Origin: Daldinia sp. FL1419
Taxonomy: Eukaryota; Ascomycota; Sordariomycetes; Xylariales; Hypoxylaceae
NCBI GenBank assembly: GCA_025201765.1
Contig: MU623550.1
Coordinates: forward strand, 1-44,699
Direction: 5' to 3'
Length of the DNA: 44,699 nucleotides
In this document: positions 1-12,630 of the stretch, piece after piece
Layout: the number at the start of each line of letters is the position of its first letter
How positions within the stretch are numbered: the stretch's first letter is position 1
The notes under the pieces: model-generated
The model's database searches: none
The model's input: only the letters and a program-made list of their open reading frames with translations
What the model was told of the DNA's origin: nothing
Translations under genes and position numbers: made by a program

Positions 1-2640
1 TTTTAATAAATTTAACATTAATTTTATTAATTTTAATTTTGGAAGGTTTTATAATTAATAAATTATTAATATAAATTATTATATAATTATAACCTTTTAT
101 AAATATACCCACATTTAAATCTAACATTTTAAAATCAAAAATAAATAAATATATTAATAATATCTAATATTATATCCTTAATATTTATTTAAGATTATAT
201 AAGGCTTTTTTAAATTTATAATATTTACTTATTCTATTATTAAATTTAAGAGGTTATTTAATATATATATTTTCATTAATATCTTTGTATAAGAATATTA
301 TAATCATATCTATTTATTTAACTTTTAAATCTAAAGTAATTATTATAATAAAAATTACCTTATAATTTATAAATTTAATAATTAAAATAAAGGTATTAAT
401 ATAATTTAATCCTTTAATTTATTTAAAGCCTTATATAATTTATTTAATTTTATCCAGGACGAAGTCCAGTATATTATACTAAAACTTTCTAATAAATTAC
501 TATATAAAATTGATAAGAAATTGATAAAAAATTAATAAATAATTAATAATAATTAATAAAAATTGATAAGGTGGTTGATAAGTTGATAAAGGGTAAAAAA
601 ACATATTAAAAATTTAAAGTTTAAAAAAATATTTATAATTAGATACATCTTTACTTAAGTTAATCAGATAGGAAATGATTTATTTATATTAAATTTAAAC
701 TTTAATAACTTTTATAAAATATGCCCTAACCCTACACTTTTATTATATAAAATTCTATGATTTTAAAAATTAACAATTTTATTTTTAAGAACTTAAATTA
801 ATTAAATAGGAAAATAATTTTTTGAAATTTATTTATGTTGAATATAAACTCTAATTGAATAAGAATTTTAATTAAATAAGAACTTTAATTAAATAAGAAC
901 TTTAATTGAACAAGAACTTTAATTAAACAGGAACTCCTGCAGGATATGCCCTGCAATTTTATTATATAAAGCTTTATAAAAAACTAACAATTTTATACTT
1001 AAAAGCTTGAACTGATCAGATAGGAAAATAACTTCTAAGGAACTTTAATAGTTCCTGCAAGATATACCCTAACCCTACACTTTTTTTAAAATTTAACAAT
1101 TCTATACTAGAGAACTTAAGCTAATCAAATAGGAAAACAACTTCTAAAGGCTTATTTATATTAAATATAAGCTTTAATTAAATAGATATTCCTGCAGGAT
1201 ATGCTTTGCACTTTATTATATAAATTTTTATAGAAAAACTAATAATTAGGTACACCTTAATTTAAGTTAATCAAACAAAAAAATAACTTTTAAAGGTTTA
1301 TTTATATTTAGCATAAATTTTAATAACTCCTACAAGATATTCTTTGTATCTTAATTATCTTATAACAAGCCAGAAACTATATAAGTTAAAGGATACAAAG
1401 TAACTATATCCTAAGGAAGGAAATAAACTAATCGGGTAAAGAAACAGATATATGTGACTACTTGCCAATAGTAGCGTACTCTAGGAGGATATATTCAAAA
1501 AAGAAACTAAAACTATATATTTTCGTACAAAGACTTTATAAAAAAACTGAACTATAAAACCTGATGAACCTCTACTAATCAGATAAGAAAGACAACTCTC
1601 GAAGGCCTATTTATATCCAAAAGAACTGTGGAAACCTGGAAGGTCTAGCTTTAAGGAGGTTAATAAGGTCTCTATAGGAGAATATTTATGACTTAATTGC
1701 TTTATACTGGTTTAATAGGAGCTTTAATAACTCCTGCAGGACATGCCCTACACTTTTATCGTACAAAGTTCTATAGAAAATTGATAATTCTATACTTAAG
1801 AACTTGAGCTGATTAGATAGGAAAATAACTTCTTAGGGCCTATTTATATTAAACATAAGTTTTAATAGCTTTTGTAGGACATACCCTGCAATTTTATTGT
1901 ATGAAGTTTTATAAAAAACTAACAATTTTATATTTAAAAACCTAAGAACTTAAATTAATTAGATAGGAAAATAACTTTTGGAAATTTATTTATATTAAAT
2001 AAAAATTCTAATTAAATAAAAGCTTTTGCAAAATATGCCCTACAATTTTATTGTACAAAACTTTATAGAAAATTGATGATTTAGTACTTTTAAGCTAATC
2101 AAATAAGAAAACAATTTTTAAGGGCCTATATATTCTTTTAACCTATATTTTTATTGTACGTGTTACTATTGCCGAACAATCACATATAACAACTTTCCTA
2201 CTTAATTATTTCAATACTTTCTTCAAAATATAATCACCTTACATCCTCAAACTTATACAACTTCTAATTATTATAAATTAATTAAAATATAAAACATATT
2301 TTGTAAAAATTATTAGAGTTTTTATTTATTATAATTAAAAACTTAAGTTAATTAAATAAGAAAATAATTTTTAAAGATTTATTTATGTACCAAAAAACTT
2401 ATAGAAACTTTAATTAAAAAGATTAGATAGGTGGATTTTGTTTTGGCCTTATCACCCTAATTTATTATTATAGAAAAACTAACAATTTTATGTTTAAGAA
2501 TTTAAACTGATTAGATTAGAAAACAACTTTTAAAGGTTTATTTATGTTAAATATAAAATTTAATTAAATAAAAACTTTAATAACTCTTATAGACTAATAA
2601 AATCTTCCAACTTCAATTACATAATTACATTACAGCCTTC
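1..2640 (-). repeat. RIP-decayed LTR-like repeat cluster
   Basis: Very AT-rich sequence with no intact gene. Several copies of the same modules recur on the minus strand, for example CTCCTGCAGGATATGCCCTG near 935-953 with variants near 1050-1075, 1190-1205, 1725-1750, 1870 and 2030. Another module reads GGCCTATTTATATCC near 1604-1618, which on the minus strand is a TATA box (GGATATAAATAGGCC). The copies differ mainly by transitions. The same modules appear in plus orientation at 5.2-9 kb and 15-17.4 kb. I interpret them as nested or solo LTRs of one retrotransposon family. Exact LTR ends were not resolved. Confidence 0.55.
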
Positions 2641-2649
2641 TGTAAACCT

Positions 2650-2661
2650 CCCCCCCCCCCC
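2650..2661. repeat. poly-C tract (12 C)
   Basis: Twelve consecutive cytosines lie in an otherwise AT-dominated region and are followed within a few bases by a run of nine A. Homopolymer runs like this can be slippage products or assembly artefacts. RIP spares C not followed by A, so a C-run can survive it. Confidence 0.9.
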
Positions 2662-2895
2662 TGTAAAAAAAAACCTTTATGTAATTGGGGTGACTCAATT
2701 ATAAAAATAATTAAAAAAGAAATTTAATTAAAAACATAAGAATAATTTTATTAAATAATCTTCCTATTAAAACCCTTCTTTATTTTATAAATTTATTTAT
2801 TTAAAAATAATTTTTATTTTATTAATAGGTTATAAAGTTCTTATATATAATTATTTATTAATAATTAATATTTAATACTTATAACCTTATATTAT

Positions 2896-3231
2896 TTGAA
2901 TTATTTGAGATTATATTTAATCTTTTGGTATGATTTGGGTTTAAATTTTGTAGTAATAATTATAATATTAATTAGGTATATAATATATATAAAAGTTAAA
3001 CTTATTTTAAATTGGTATTTATATAATAATAATTATAATATCATTTATTTGAACTTATATTTAAAAGGTTTTTATAAAGGGCTACCCATATATAATCTAA
3101 AAAGTTACTTTTATATAAATATATTTAGTTATATGTTTGATCCTCCTAGAAATATAGGATTTTTTAATTGGTTATTTTATAATATATTATTAAATTTTTT
3201 AAATATAAATAATAAATTAAGGCCTATTTAA
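2896..3231 (+). other. unusual stop-free AT-rich ORF (111 codons), not recognised
   Basis: A 111-codon ORF with very AT-rich codons (Ile, Leu, Asn, Tyr, Phe) sits in RIP-mutated DNA. No domain or motif is recognisable. It contains no Gln codons, as expected because RIP turns CAA and CAG into stops, so the lack of stops may reflect mutation on the opposite strand. The adjoining region is a minus-strand copia relic, which argues that this is either a shadow of that element or an unrelated relic. I do not consider it an expressed gene. Confidence 0.2.
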
Positions 3232-3290
3232 TTTAAAACCAATTTTAATGTAGGTTAACTCTCAGGTAGTTCTTAAATAACATTATTGCT

Positions 3291-4205
3291 TTATATATAT
3301 ATATATAATAATAATAATAATATTAATTTAGATTTTATATATTTTCTTAAAGTTATAGATTTGTTTATTAATATATGTAAATATTTTTCTTTAAATATTA
3401 TATTATTAATATTAACTACCTTATCTTTATTTATTAAAAATATTTTATAGATACATATACTATTACTTATATAATTTAACATTTTATAAATTATAATTTT
3501 TTTTTGGAATATATTGATTTTTTCATCTTTTAAATAATATCTATTTAAGTTTAAAATAACCATATATATTAGGTTTAATATATTTTTATATTAAGCCTTA
3601 TATAAGATTTTATTCAAAATATTATAAAATAACCTATTCATAATATATAAAATTATCTATATAATAATCAATTAATATTTATTTAATACCCCATTCTTTC
3701 TAATTTATATAAAAATAATCCTTATCTTAACCTTAAACTTATCAATAATATTTTTAATAAAATTCCCTAATTAAAATTATTCTATAATTATATATTTAAT
3801 TATTATATCTTTTTATTAATAAAAATATTTAAATAATCATATGATATTATTATTTAAATTTCTCCCACTCTTCAAAAAAATTCTTAAAGGTCTATAACCA
3901 ATTTTTTAGATTTTTAAATAAAATAACCTAAATCATATATAAAAAATTATAAGTTATTATTAATTAACCTTTATAATTATTAATATTTTAAATATTTATA
4001 AATATATTAACTTTATTTAAATATAATAATTCCAATTTATAAATACCTTTCTTTAAAAATCCCTTATAAAATATTTTATTTATTTTACCTTTTATATAAA
4101 TTTTATATAAATAATATTTTTTTAAAAATTTTATATTTATAAATATTCCTATTAATTTTTTAAAGTTTTAATCACTAAAATATCTTAATCTTTCATACCA
4201 CATTT
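3291..4205 (-). mobile_element. Ty1/copia pol relic (GAG-pre-integrase to integrase C-terminus)
   Basis: Read on the minus strand, the segment around 4170-4202 encodes WYERLRYFSD. This matches a decayed WHERLGHLSD, the entry of the copia GAG-pre-integrase domain. Downstream, YLYKIYIKGK fits the C-x2-C-x-KGK part with Cys changed to Tyr. Further on, a Trp- and Phe-rich stretch near 3860-3930 resembles the integrase core region. A 90-codon open stretch at 3291-3563 reads like the integrase C-terminal segment before RT: ...NSICIYKIFLINKDKVV... resembles the copia pattern xNIYRIWxxxxxKV. Stops and frameshifts interrupt everything in between, and the substitutions are those RIP produces. This is a dead element. 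No RT or LTR could be assigned to it. Confidence 0.6.
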
Positions 4206-4470
4206 TAAATAAAAGATTAAATATAAAATAAAAATAAAAAATTATATTAAAACCTACTATATTAAAATAATTATCCTTTTAATTAATTATATATAAACCA
4301 CTTATTTTAATTATAATTAAAAATATTTTTTTACCCTTAACTCTATAAATTAAATCTCATTAAAATAAGAATTTAGTATTTTTATAAATTAATTATAATA
4401 TTAAAATAAAATTATAAATTAAATTAAAATAATATATAATATTTAAGATTTTAATTATTTTAAGATTTTT

Positions 4471-4854
4471 ATGCCTTAAGTTTTCTTAAGGTTTTGTGTT
4501 GGAAGATTATTAACATGGGTAGAGAAAAAAATGACCTTATTAAGCATGTCAACCCCTTAAATTGACCTTATAATTTTTAAATCTTAAATAACCTTATATA
4601 TTTATTTTTTTTAAATTTTATTAATTTTCTTTATTTAATTAAGATATTAAAACAGTTTTTTAAATAAAAAAATCTTGGATTTTGAGGGTTTTATAAATTA
4701 TTTACGTTTTATTGGCCAAATATATGAGCTTTTTTCTGATTGGCCAACCATGTCAGCCTTTTCTGATTGGCTAGCCTTGCATCCAGCCACATCCTAACCG
4801 ATCAGCCATAGCCCATCAGCCTTGGGCCCAGCCACATCCTAATTGATTAACCAT
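4471..4854 (+). repeat. tandem repeat unit A1 (~384 bp)
   Basis: First copy of a unit that starts ATGCCTTAAGTTTTCTTAAG, a short near-palindrome (CCTTAAG...CTTAAGG), and recurs 384 bp downstream at 4855. Its distal part contains near-repeats TGATTGGCCAACC and TGATTGGCTAGCC near 4738-4775. A1 keeps more C and G than A2; nearly all differences are C-to-T or G-to-A. It may be an LTR fragment or part of one. Confidence 0.7.
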
Positions 4855-5200
4855 ATGCCTTAAGTTTTCTTAAGGTTTTGTGTTGGAAGATTATTAATAT
4901 AAGTAAAGAAAAAAACGACTTTATTAAGTATATTAACCCTTTAAATTGACTTTATAATTTTTAAATTTTAAATAATTTTATATTTTTAATTTTTTTAAAT
5001 TTTATTAATTTTCTTTATTTAATTAAGATATTAAAATATTTTTTTAAATTAAAAAATATTGGATTTTAAGGGTTTTATAAATTATTTATGTTTTATTAGT
5101 CAAATATATGAGTTTTTTTCTGATTGGTTAGTTATGTTAGCCTTTTTTGATTGGTTAGCCTTGTATTTAGTTATATTTTAATTGATTAGTTTTATATTTA
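4855..5200 (+). repeat. tandem repeat unit A2
   Basis: Second copy of the A unit, collinear with A1 from ATGCCTTAAG onward and strongly C-depleted on the plus strand. It runs directly into an LTR-like module with TATA box GGGTATAAATAGGCC near 5296-5310. An inverted relative of A2 plus this module lies at about 14300-15078. Confidence 0.65.
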
Positions 5201-7999
5201 GTTATATATTGAATTGTGTAATGTAATTATATAATTGAAGTTATTTTTAGTTTTTATGGAATAATTTTTTTTAGGGTTTTTATAGGTTTTTTTTGGGTAT
5301 AAATAGGCCTTTAAGAGTTGTTTCTTGTTTGATCAACATATTATCACTTTATGAAGCATTTATATTAGTCCTTTTAGTACCTTTATTAGTTTGATGGATT
5401 GAATGTGATACAATGGTTTAAGGATGTATATTATGTTTTCTGATGATATAGAATAGTTGAGGATGAATTATATATTAAGAATTATTATTAAGTATATGAT
5501 TAGACGAAAAGAGTATTGAAGTTATTTTTTTATTTAAGTGTAAGTTAATTAGGATGTATAGTATGAAGATAAGTAATAAGTGTGTATTAAAACCTATTTT
5601 GAGCGTATAGAGTTTAATGATGATGATTGATTAGTTTGTTAAGTATATGATTGAGATTAGAGAGTGTTAAATAGAAATAAGAAGTGTTTGAAAGTTGAAG
5701 AGTAGTATGACGATTAAGAGATTTAAGGAGTTAAGATTTTTTTTTTGATTTATATGCTTTTTTGGATATTGAATTAATGTAGTGTAATTAGGTAATAGGA
5801 GTTATTTTGCAGAAATTTTATTAATTTTTATAGAATTAAATATTTTAGGTTTTTATAACTTTTTTTGGATATAAATAGGCCCTCGAGAGTTGTTTTTCTT
5901 GTTTGATTAATAGAGGTTTATAAGGTTTTATAGTTTAGTTTCTTTATAAAATCTTTATATAAAAATATATAGTTTTAGTTTTTTCTTTAAAAATATCCTT
6001 TTAAAGTGCGTTATTATTGGTAAGTAGTTATATATATTTGTTTTTTTATTTAATTAGTTTATTCTTTTCTTTAGGATATAGTTATTTTATATTTTTTGGT
6101 TTGTTATGGGTTAGTTGAAGTATAGGGTATATTTTATAAGAGTTGGTGATTAAAATAATATATTTAATTAAAGATAAGAGGGTTATATATTATTGTAAGA
6201 AATTTGATTTTTATAATAGAGAATTTAATTTAATTAAATAAAAATTAATTTTTAAGGGTTTATATATTAAATAAAAATTTTAATAATTAAATATAAAATA
6301 ATTATATTTTAAAGAAGGTAGGTATTAAAATAATTAAATAAAAGGTTAATAGAGTTGAGTGCTGGTAGTAGTAGTTGGTGTTTAAGAGATAGAATAAATG
6401 ATATATTTAATAAGAGAAAGAAGTTAGAATTAATTATAAGAAATTATAATAAAAGTAATATTTAAAGAATTTAATTTAATTAGATAAGAATTAATTTTTA
6501 AGGGTTTATATATTGAATAAGAGTTTTAATAGTTATTTAGATATAAAGTAATTATATTTTAGAGATAGTATTAAAATGATTAAATAGAAATTTAATAGAA
6601 GTAATTGTTAGCAATGGTAGTTAGTGCCCAAAAGAGAGAATAGATAATATATTTAATAAAAGAGTAAATTTATAAATTATTGTAAGAATTATAAGAGAAA
6701 GTGATAATTTTGTAAAGTTTGATGCAATTAGATAAGAATTAGTTTTTGAAAGTTTATATATTAAATAGGAATTTTAATAATTTTTATAGGATATACCTTA
6801 TATTTTAATTAATTTATAATAAATTAGAGATTATATGAGTTTAAAGATATAAAATAATTATATTTTAAAGAGTAAAATAAGTTGATTAGGTAGAAAAATA
6901 AATTTATATAATTGTTTATTAATAGTAATATATTTTAGGAAGATATTGAATTAAAATAATGTGATTAGGTAATAGGAGTTACCCTGAAGGATCCTGTTGA
7001 TCCCCCCTTTTTTTAAGGTTTATAGTTTTTTTGGATATAAATAGGTTTTTAGGAGTTGTTTTCTTGCTTGATCAACTTAAATTCTATATAGTTTTTAAGA
7101 GATTGCCTTTATAGAGCTTTATATAAATAATATATATTTTTGGTTTATAACCTTATTGTATACGTTATTATTGGTAAGTAGTTATTTATATTAGTTCTTT
7201 TATCCAATTAGTTTATTTTCTTTTTTAGGATATAGTCATTTTATATCTTTTGGTTTATATAGTTTCTGGCTTGCTATAGGTTAATTGAAATATAAGGCAT
7301 ATTTTGCAAGAACTATTAGAGCTCTTATTCAATATTTTTAAAGAGGAGATTGAAAATGTTAAATTAGTATAATGTGAGTATATGGCTGGAATACGTAATA
7401 GGGATACGTAATAGGAATATGTAGCAGGAATATGTAATAGGAGCTATTTTGGAGGACTTCTTAATAGATTCTTATAAGGTTTATATATATTTATTTAGAT
7501 ATATATAAGTTTTAATAATTACTTTTCTTATTTAATTAGTATAAATTATAAATAATTCTTTAAAAATTGTTCCTATATAATTTTATATAAATAATATATA
7601 TTTTTTTAGGTTTATAACTTTTTTGTATACACTACTATTATAGAATAATTATATATAATAGTTTATTTATTTAATCGTCTTAATATTTCCGTTAAAATAT
7701 AATTACCTTATATCCTTAAACTTATATAACCTTTAATTTACTATAAGTTAATTGAAATATAAGGCATATCCTGCAAAAATTATTAGAGTTCCTATTCAAT
7801 GTATATTTTATATAAAAATTTTATAAAGGTGATTTTTAAAGAATTATATAAAACTTAGATTAATTAAATAAGAAAATAATTTTTGAAGATTTATTTATAT
7901 TTAAAAGAATTTATAAATTTTAAAGAGGGTAATTAATAGGGTCCTTTAGGGTAATTCCTATTATATAATTACATTATTTTGGTTCATTATATTTTAAAA

Positions 8000-8415
8000 G
8001 GTATAATAAAATGATTAAATAAAAAAACTATTATAAATAATTATTTGGTAATAATAATATATATAATAAGATTATAAGTTAAAAGAATATATTATTTATA
8101 TAAAATTTTATAAAAATAATCTTTAAAGAATTATATAGAATTTAAATTGATTAGATAAGAAAATAATTGTTAAAAATTTATTTATATCTAAAAGAGTATA
8201 TATAAACCTTATAAAGGTATAATTAATAGGGTCTTTTAAAATAACTCCTATTATATAATTATATTATTTTAATTTAATATTAATTATTTATAAAAAATCT
8301 TATATAAATTTTTAAAAATAATAATATTATAGTGGATTAAGTATTTATAAAAGACCTTATCTGAAAATTTAAGGATTGTGTCAGCCTTTGGGGTGACCTC
8401 CAGTCTTAATTACTA
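8000..8415 (+). repeat. direct repeat, copy 1 (partner at 17520-17935)
   Basis: About 415 bp align collinearly with 17520-17935, including AATAATAATATATATAATAA, the CTATTTATATC module and the GGGTGACCTCCA end. Differences are mainly transitions, with a few small indels. No coding content. Confidence 0.7.
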
Positions 8416-8468
8416 GAAGTTATCCCAAGGGCTGATATAATCCTTAAATTTTTAAATAAAATCTTTTA
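8348..8468. repeat. imperfect palindrome with 52-bp arms
   Basis: The arms are 8348-8399 and 8417-8468 with a 17-bp spacer. They match at 42 of 52 positions, and all ten mismatches are transitions. The left arm, with about 350 bp upstream, recurs in direct orientation ending at about 17925, where the right arm is absent. It probably marks two repeat ends joined head to head. Confidence 0.8.
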
Positions 8469-9439
8469 TTAAAATAAAATTATATTATTATATTAAAACT
8501 TTTTAAAAATTATTATAAAAAATTAATAAAAAATTAATAAATATTATATTAAATTAGGGTAATGTAATTAAATAATAAATATTAAATTAATGTAAAATGA
8601 TTAAATAATAGATATTATTTTGTAAAGACCTTATTAACCTCCTTAGAACCAAACCTTCTAGATCTCTATAGTTCTTTTGGATATAAATAAGCCTTTAAGA
8701 GTTATTTTTTTTATTTAATTAATTGAAATTTATTATAATCCTTTAAAAATTACCTTAATAAAGCTTTTGTATAATAATATATAATTTTAGTCCTTTTTTT
8801 AAATATATTTTCTTATAATATATTATAATTGATAAACAGTTATATATAATAGTTCTTCTATTTAATCATTCTATTACACTCTTTAAGATATAATTACCTT
8901 ATATTCTCAAACTTATACAACCTTTGATTTGTTATGGGTTATAGGGCATATCCTATAAGAGCTATTAAAATTAATAAGGTCCTAATAAAATGCTAAAAAT
9001 TTATAATTAAATTTATCCTTTTTTAATCAATTAATTTAAGTTAATTATAAAATTATTACCATTAAATAAAAGTTTTAATAGCTTTTGTAAAATATGTTTT
9101 GCATTTTTATTGTATAAAGTTTTATAAAAAAATTGATGATTTTGTGTTTAAGAATTTGAGGTGATTAAATAAGAAAACAATTTCTGAGGGCTTATTTATG
9201 TTAAATAAGAATTTTAATAAATCCTATAAGATATGCCCTAACCTTACATTTTTATTGTACAAAATTTTATGGTTTTAAAAATTAATAATTTTATGCTTAA
9301 AAACTTAAATTGATCAAATAAAAAAATAATTCTTGAAAATTTATTTATGTCCAATAAAGCCTGTGGAGATTTTAGAAGGGTTTGTTCCATAGAAGTTAAT
9401 AAAATCTTACAGCTTTAATTACGTAATTACACTACCCTA

Positions 9440-10639
9440 AAAAAATTAATTAAACTTTATATAAGTTAAAAGAAAAATTTAAGTTCCCCAAATTTTTTAA
9501 TTGTTATACTTCTATTTTTAACCTTTAAACACTTTTTATCTTTATTTAATACTTTTTAATCTTATTCGTTTATTTATTAAATTGATCAATTGTTATCTAA
9601 CTATATACAATTAAAAGCTCTTTCAAATTCTTTCCATCCGAATTATTTTAAAGGTATATTCAATTATAATCTAATTATTAACTCTATTAACGTCTCTTCA
9701 AACCATATATATAAATTAGGATTTTATCTTTCAAAATAAGCGATACGCCACAATCTATATATTATACAATTATTTAAATATAAATCTCCAAAAATATTAT
9801 TCTAAATAGGTTTTAATATGTACTTATTATTTATTTTTATATTATATATATTAATTAATTTATATTTAAGTAAATAAATAATTTTAAGCATCTTTTTTTA
9901 GGGTATCTACTTTAATTATGGATTATTCTCAATCATCTCAAATATTTTAATAATTATTAATACTAATACAAGGTTATTAATCATTTATATTACTACTAAT
10001 TCAACTAATGATTTTATATAATTATTAAATATTTTGTAATAATTACCATTATTCTTAACTGTAGCAACTAACTTTCATAATTTATATTTAATTATATATA
10101 ATGTATAAGTACATTAAAATCTATAAATTTAACTATTTTTTTAAATAATTAAAAATATTATATGTAATTCCTTAGGAATAGGTTTTCTTAATTTTTTAAA
10201 TATTATAATTTTTTAATCTTTAATATGATTAATTTGTTAAATTAATTTTTTTTAAATTAAGTTAATAATTTATAAATAATGTTTTTTTAAGGTATAAATT
10301 ATAAAAAGAAAGTAATTTTAATTATAAATTTTTATTGTTTATGTATGTTTTGGATTAAATAAATTTATATATATTAATAAAAATAATATTTAAATTTTTT
10401 ATTATATAATTTTAAATATTAATAAATTAAAATTTTTTTTAAAATTGTGATTTAATATTTATATTAATTCTTTTTTATAAAAAATTCTTTGATTAGGTGT
10501 ATTATATATAATTAATTCCTAAAAGGCTATAATATAAGAATTATTTAATTATTATTTTTTAATATATAATTATAAAGCTTATATTAATATTAATAATAAA
10601 TTATTTTATTAATAATTTATATTAATTCTTAATAATATT
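9440..10639 (-). repeat. AT-rich retroelement relic, inverted relative of 5540-5750
   Basis: On the minus strand, 9480-9830 shares blocks with the plus strand of 5540-5750, for example TATTAAAACCTATTT and an AAAAGTGTTTAAAGGTTAAA-like segment, with an extra ~150 bp that the 5.6-kb copy lacks. Short peptide stretches are readable but stop-riddled and not assignable to a family. From 9850 to 10639 I see no gene or recognisable repeat. Confidence 0.4.
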
Positions 10640-10654
10640 ATAGTATTTTTAATT
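10640..10654. repeat. target-site duplication, left copy
   Basis: ATAGTATTTTTAATT is identical to 12631-12645. The two copies flank the truncated LINE exactly, next to its simple-sequence tail on this side. Confidence 0.8.
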
Positions 10655-12630
10655 TTATTTATTTATTTATTTATTTATTATTACCCCGATTTACCTAGAA
10701 TATATTACAGGTATCTGGTCCATCTTTTGGTATTTGTTCTAGGTAAGAACCATGTTCTGGAAAAAACCTACCTGCTGCCTATTTAAACAAACTATATTAT
10801 TATAATTTTAATTTTATTTTATATTTTTATTAAAATTTATTTTTTAATAAAAATAATTAAATTTTAATATGGAAAAAATATTTTATATATTATAATATTA
10901 GTTATATGAAATGATATAATAATAACTTAGGTATAAGATAATAACAAGATTTAAAATGGCTTTATTATTTTTTTTAATAAATAACAAAAATATTACTGCA
11001 TTATAAAGAAATTGTTCTGGGGGAGGACTAAGGTATATATAATTTGTATAAAATATAAATATATGTGAATAATTTTATATTTCTATGAAAAGCCATTATA
11101 TATTCTTATTTTTATAATTTTCTTTTTAATATTACAATATTATATTTATTTTCTAAAATGGCTTAAAATAATATTACTAACCTATAACCCTTCCTAACTA
11201 ATTTCAATCCTCCTTATATACCTTACTTATACTTTACAATATTATAATATAATATTATTATATTTATTATATTTATAATTTAATGTTACCTTAAAAAATT
11301 TATTTTATTTTTATATATATATTATATTAAATAAAAAAAAATTTATATATCCATAAATACTCTATTATTTTTCTAATATTATCCCATTATTAACCTTCTT
11401 TAAATATTTTAATTCCTTTATTAAAAATTATTATAATATCTTAAATTTAATATAATATTTTAATATTATATTATATTAAAATTCTAATTCTAATACAATT
11501 ACACATTATAAAGATAATTTATTTATTAAAGATAGAGAATTACATAAAAAATATAGCTATATCTTTCTAATATAATTCCAAAAGTTAATTATTAAGGTTT
11601 TGTTACAATTTTTCTAAAATTTTTAAATCTTTAAGAAATTTATTAAGGGATTATTAATAATATTTAATAATTATTTTTATTATATTTAATCCTTTATTTA
11701 CTAAATCTATAATTCTTATATATTTTAATAATTTTGGAAGGATTATTTATTTTAATATTATTAATACTGTAATTATTCTATAATATAATTTCATTCCATA
11801 TTTATTCTACCAATATTTATTAATTACAATATAAGATTTATAAAGGAATTAATTTTAAAAAAAAATATATATATATTATTTTATCCCCAACAATTTACAT
11901 TATTTCTATATATTATTATTGTAATAATCTTTTATTTAAAAAGTTCAATTAATATTAAACGCTTTATTATTCCCTAATAATAATTTATTACAAATTTTTA
12001 ACAATTTCCCAATATATTTAAACTTAAGCCTTAATAAATATAACCTTCTTTTTAAAAATACATTTACTTTTATTTAAGATTCCTTAATATATATAACCAA
12101 AGAAAATAAAGAAAAAGATAAGGAGACAGATATAGAAAAGGGTAATTTTAATAAATACGGTTTAAAATAGGCGCAGAACAATCCCAAGTAAATATAATCT
12201 TCCTAAAAGACCTTATCAATGTATTATTATTTATATCCTTCTATTTAATTATAGGTTTTTCCTATTTAACTTAAAATTTCTAAAAATATTTACACTAAAC
12301 AAATTATAATATTATTCTATATATAAATAATTGAACCTATTTAAAAAACTAACAGACCATTAGCAGGACTTTATCAAAATTAAATAATATTTTTTTATAA
12401 TCTACATTAGTTAAAAAAGCTTTTAAAGCTAAATTTCATCTGAAATAAGCCCGTACTAAAGCATATTTAGGACATTTAAGAATTATATACTATATTGTTT
12501 CCCTTTCACCACATTTATATTTAAGAGTATTTATTTCAGGAACCCTTCTGTTAAACAAAAAAGCTTTTAATCCTATCTTCTTAATGTATATCTGTAGTAG
12601 CACCGACGTTTTGTACTTCTGCAAGTTGAA
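10655..12630 (-). mobile_element. 5'-truncated Tad1-like LINE retrotransposon, RIP-mutated
   Basis: Read on the minus strand, the element begins inside the C-terminal part of the pol ORF. The peptide VLLQIYIKKIGLKAFLFNRR continues to KCGERETI and, after a stop, YIILKCPKY. This is the post-RNase-H Cys/His segment seen in fungal Tad1-clade elements (pattern CxxGxxETxxHxxxxCP). A long 3' region follows and ends in a (TAAA)n tail at 10655-10679. A perfect 15-bp target-site duplication flanks the copy (10640-10654 and 12631-12645). The simple-repeat tail, the 5' truncation and the long duplication are classical signs of target-primed reverse transcription. The copy aligns over its whole length with 18934-20912. 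Differences are overwhelmingly transitions, so RIP acted after insertion. It is inactive. Confidence 0.85.

Larger units (their letters stand above)
5200..9440 (+). repeat. cluster of RIP-mutated LTR-like modules, mostly plus orientation
   Basis: No intact coding sequence. Repeated modules occur in a fixed order: a TAATGTAATTAxxTAATxGxAGTTA box, a TATA element (ATATAAATAGGCC near 5297, 5868, 7036 and 8678), then CAGTTATAT-like, AGGATATAGTTA and GGGCATATCCTGCAAGAG-like boxes (for example 7215-7320, 7680-7790, 8880-8960). Inverted modules are interleaved near 7850-7990 and 8130-8270. I infer nested solo LTRs of a single family. The segment 5385-5750 differs from these modules. Parts of it recur inverted at 9480-9830 and 14300-14555, and it is likely internal sequence of a retroelement. 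Confidence 0.5.

Noticed and set aside
720..740. Telomere-like CCCTAACCCT, also near 1066 and TTAGGGTTAG near 44423
   Set aside because: Single occurrences inside dispersed LTR-like repeats, not tandem arrays; no chromosome end here.
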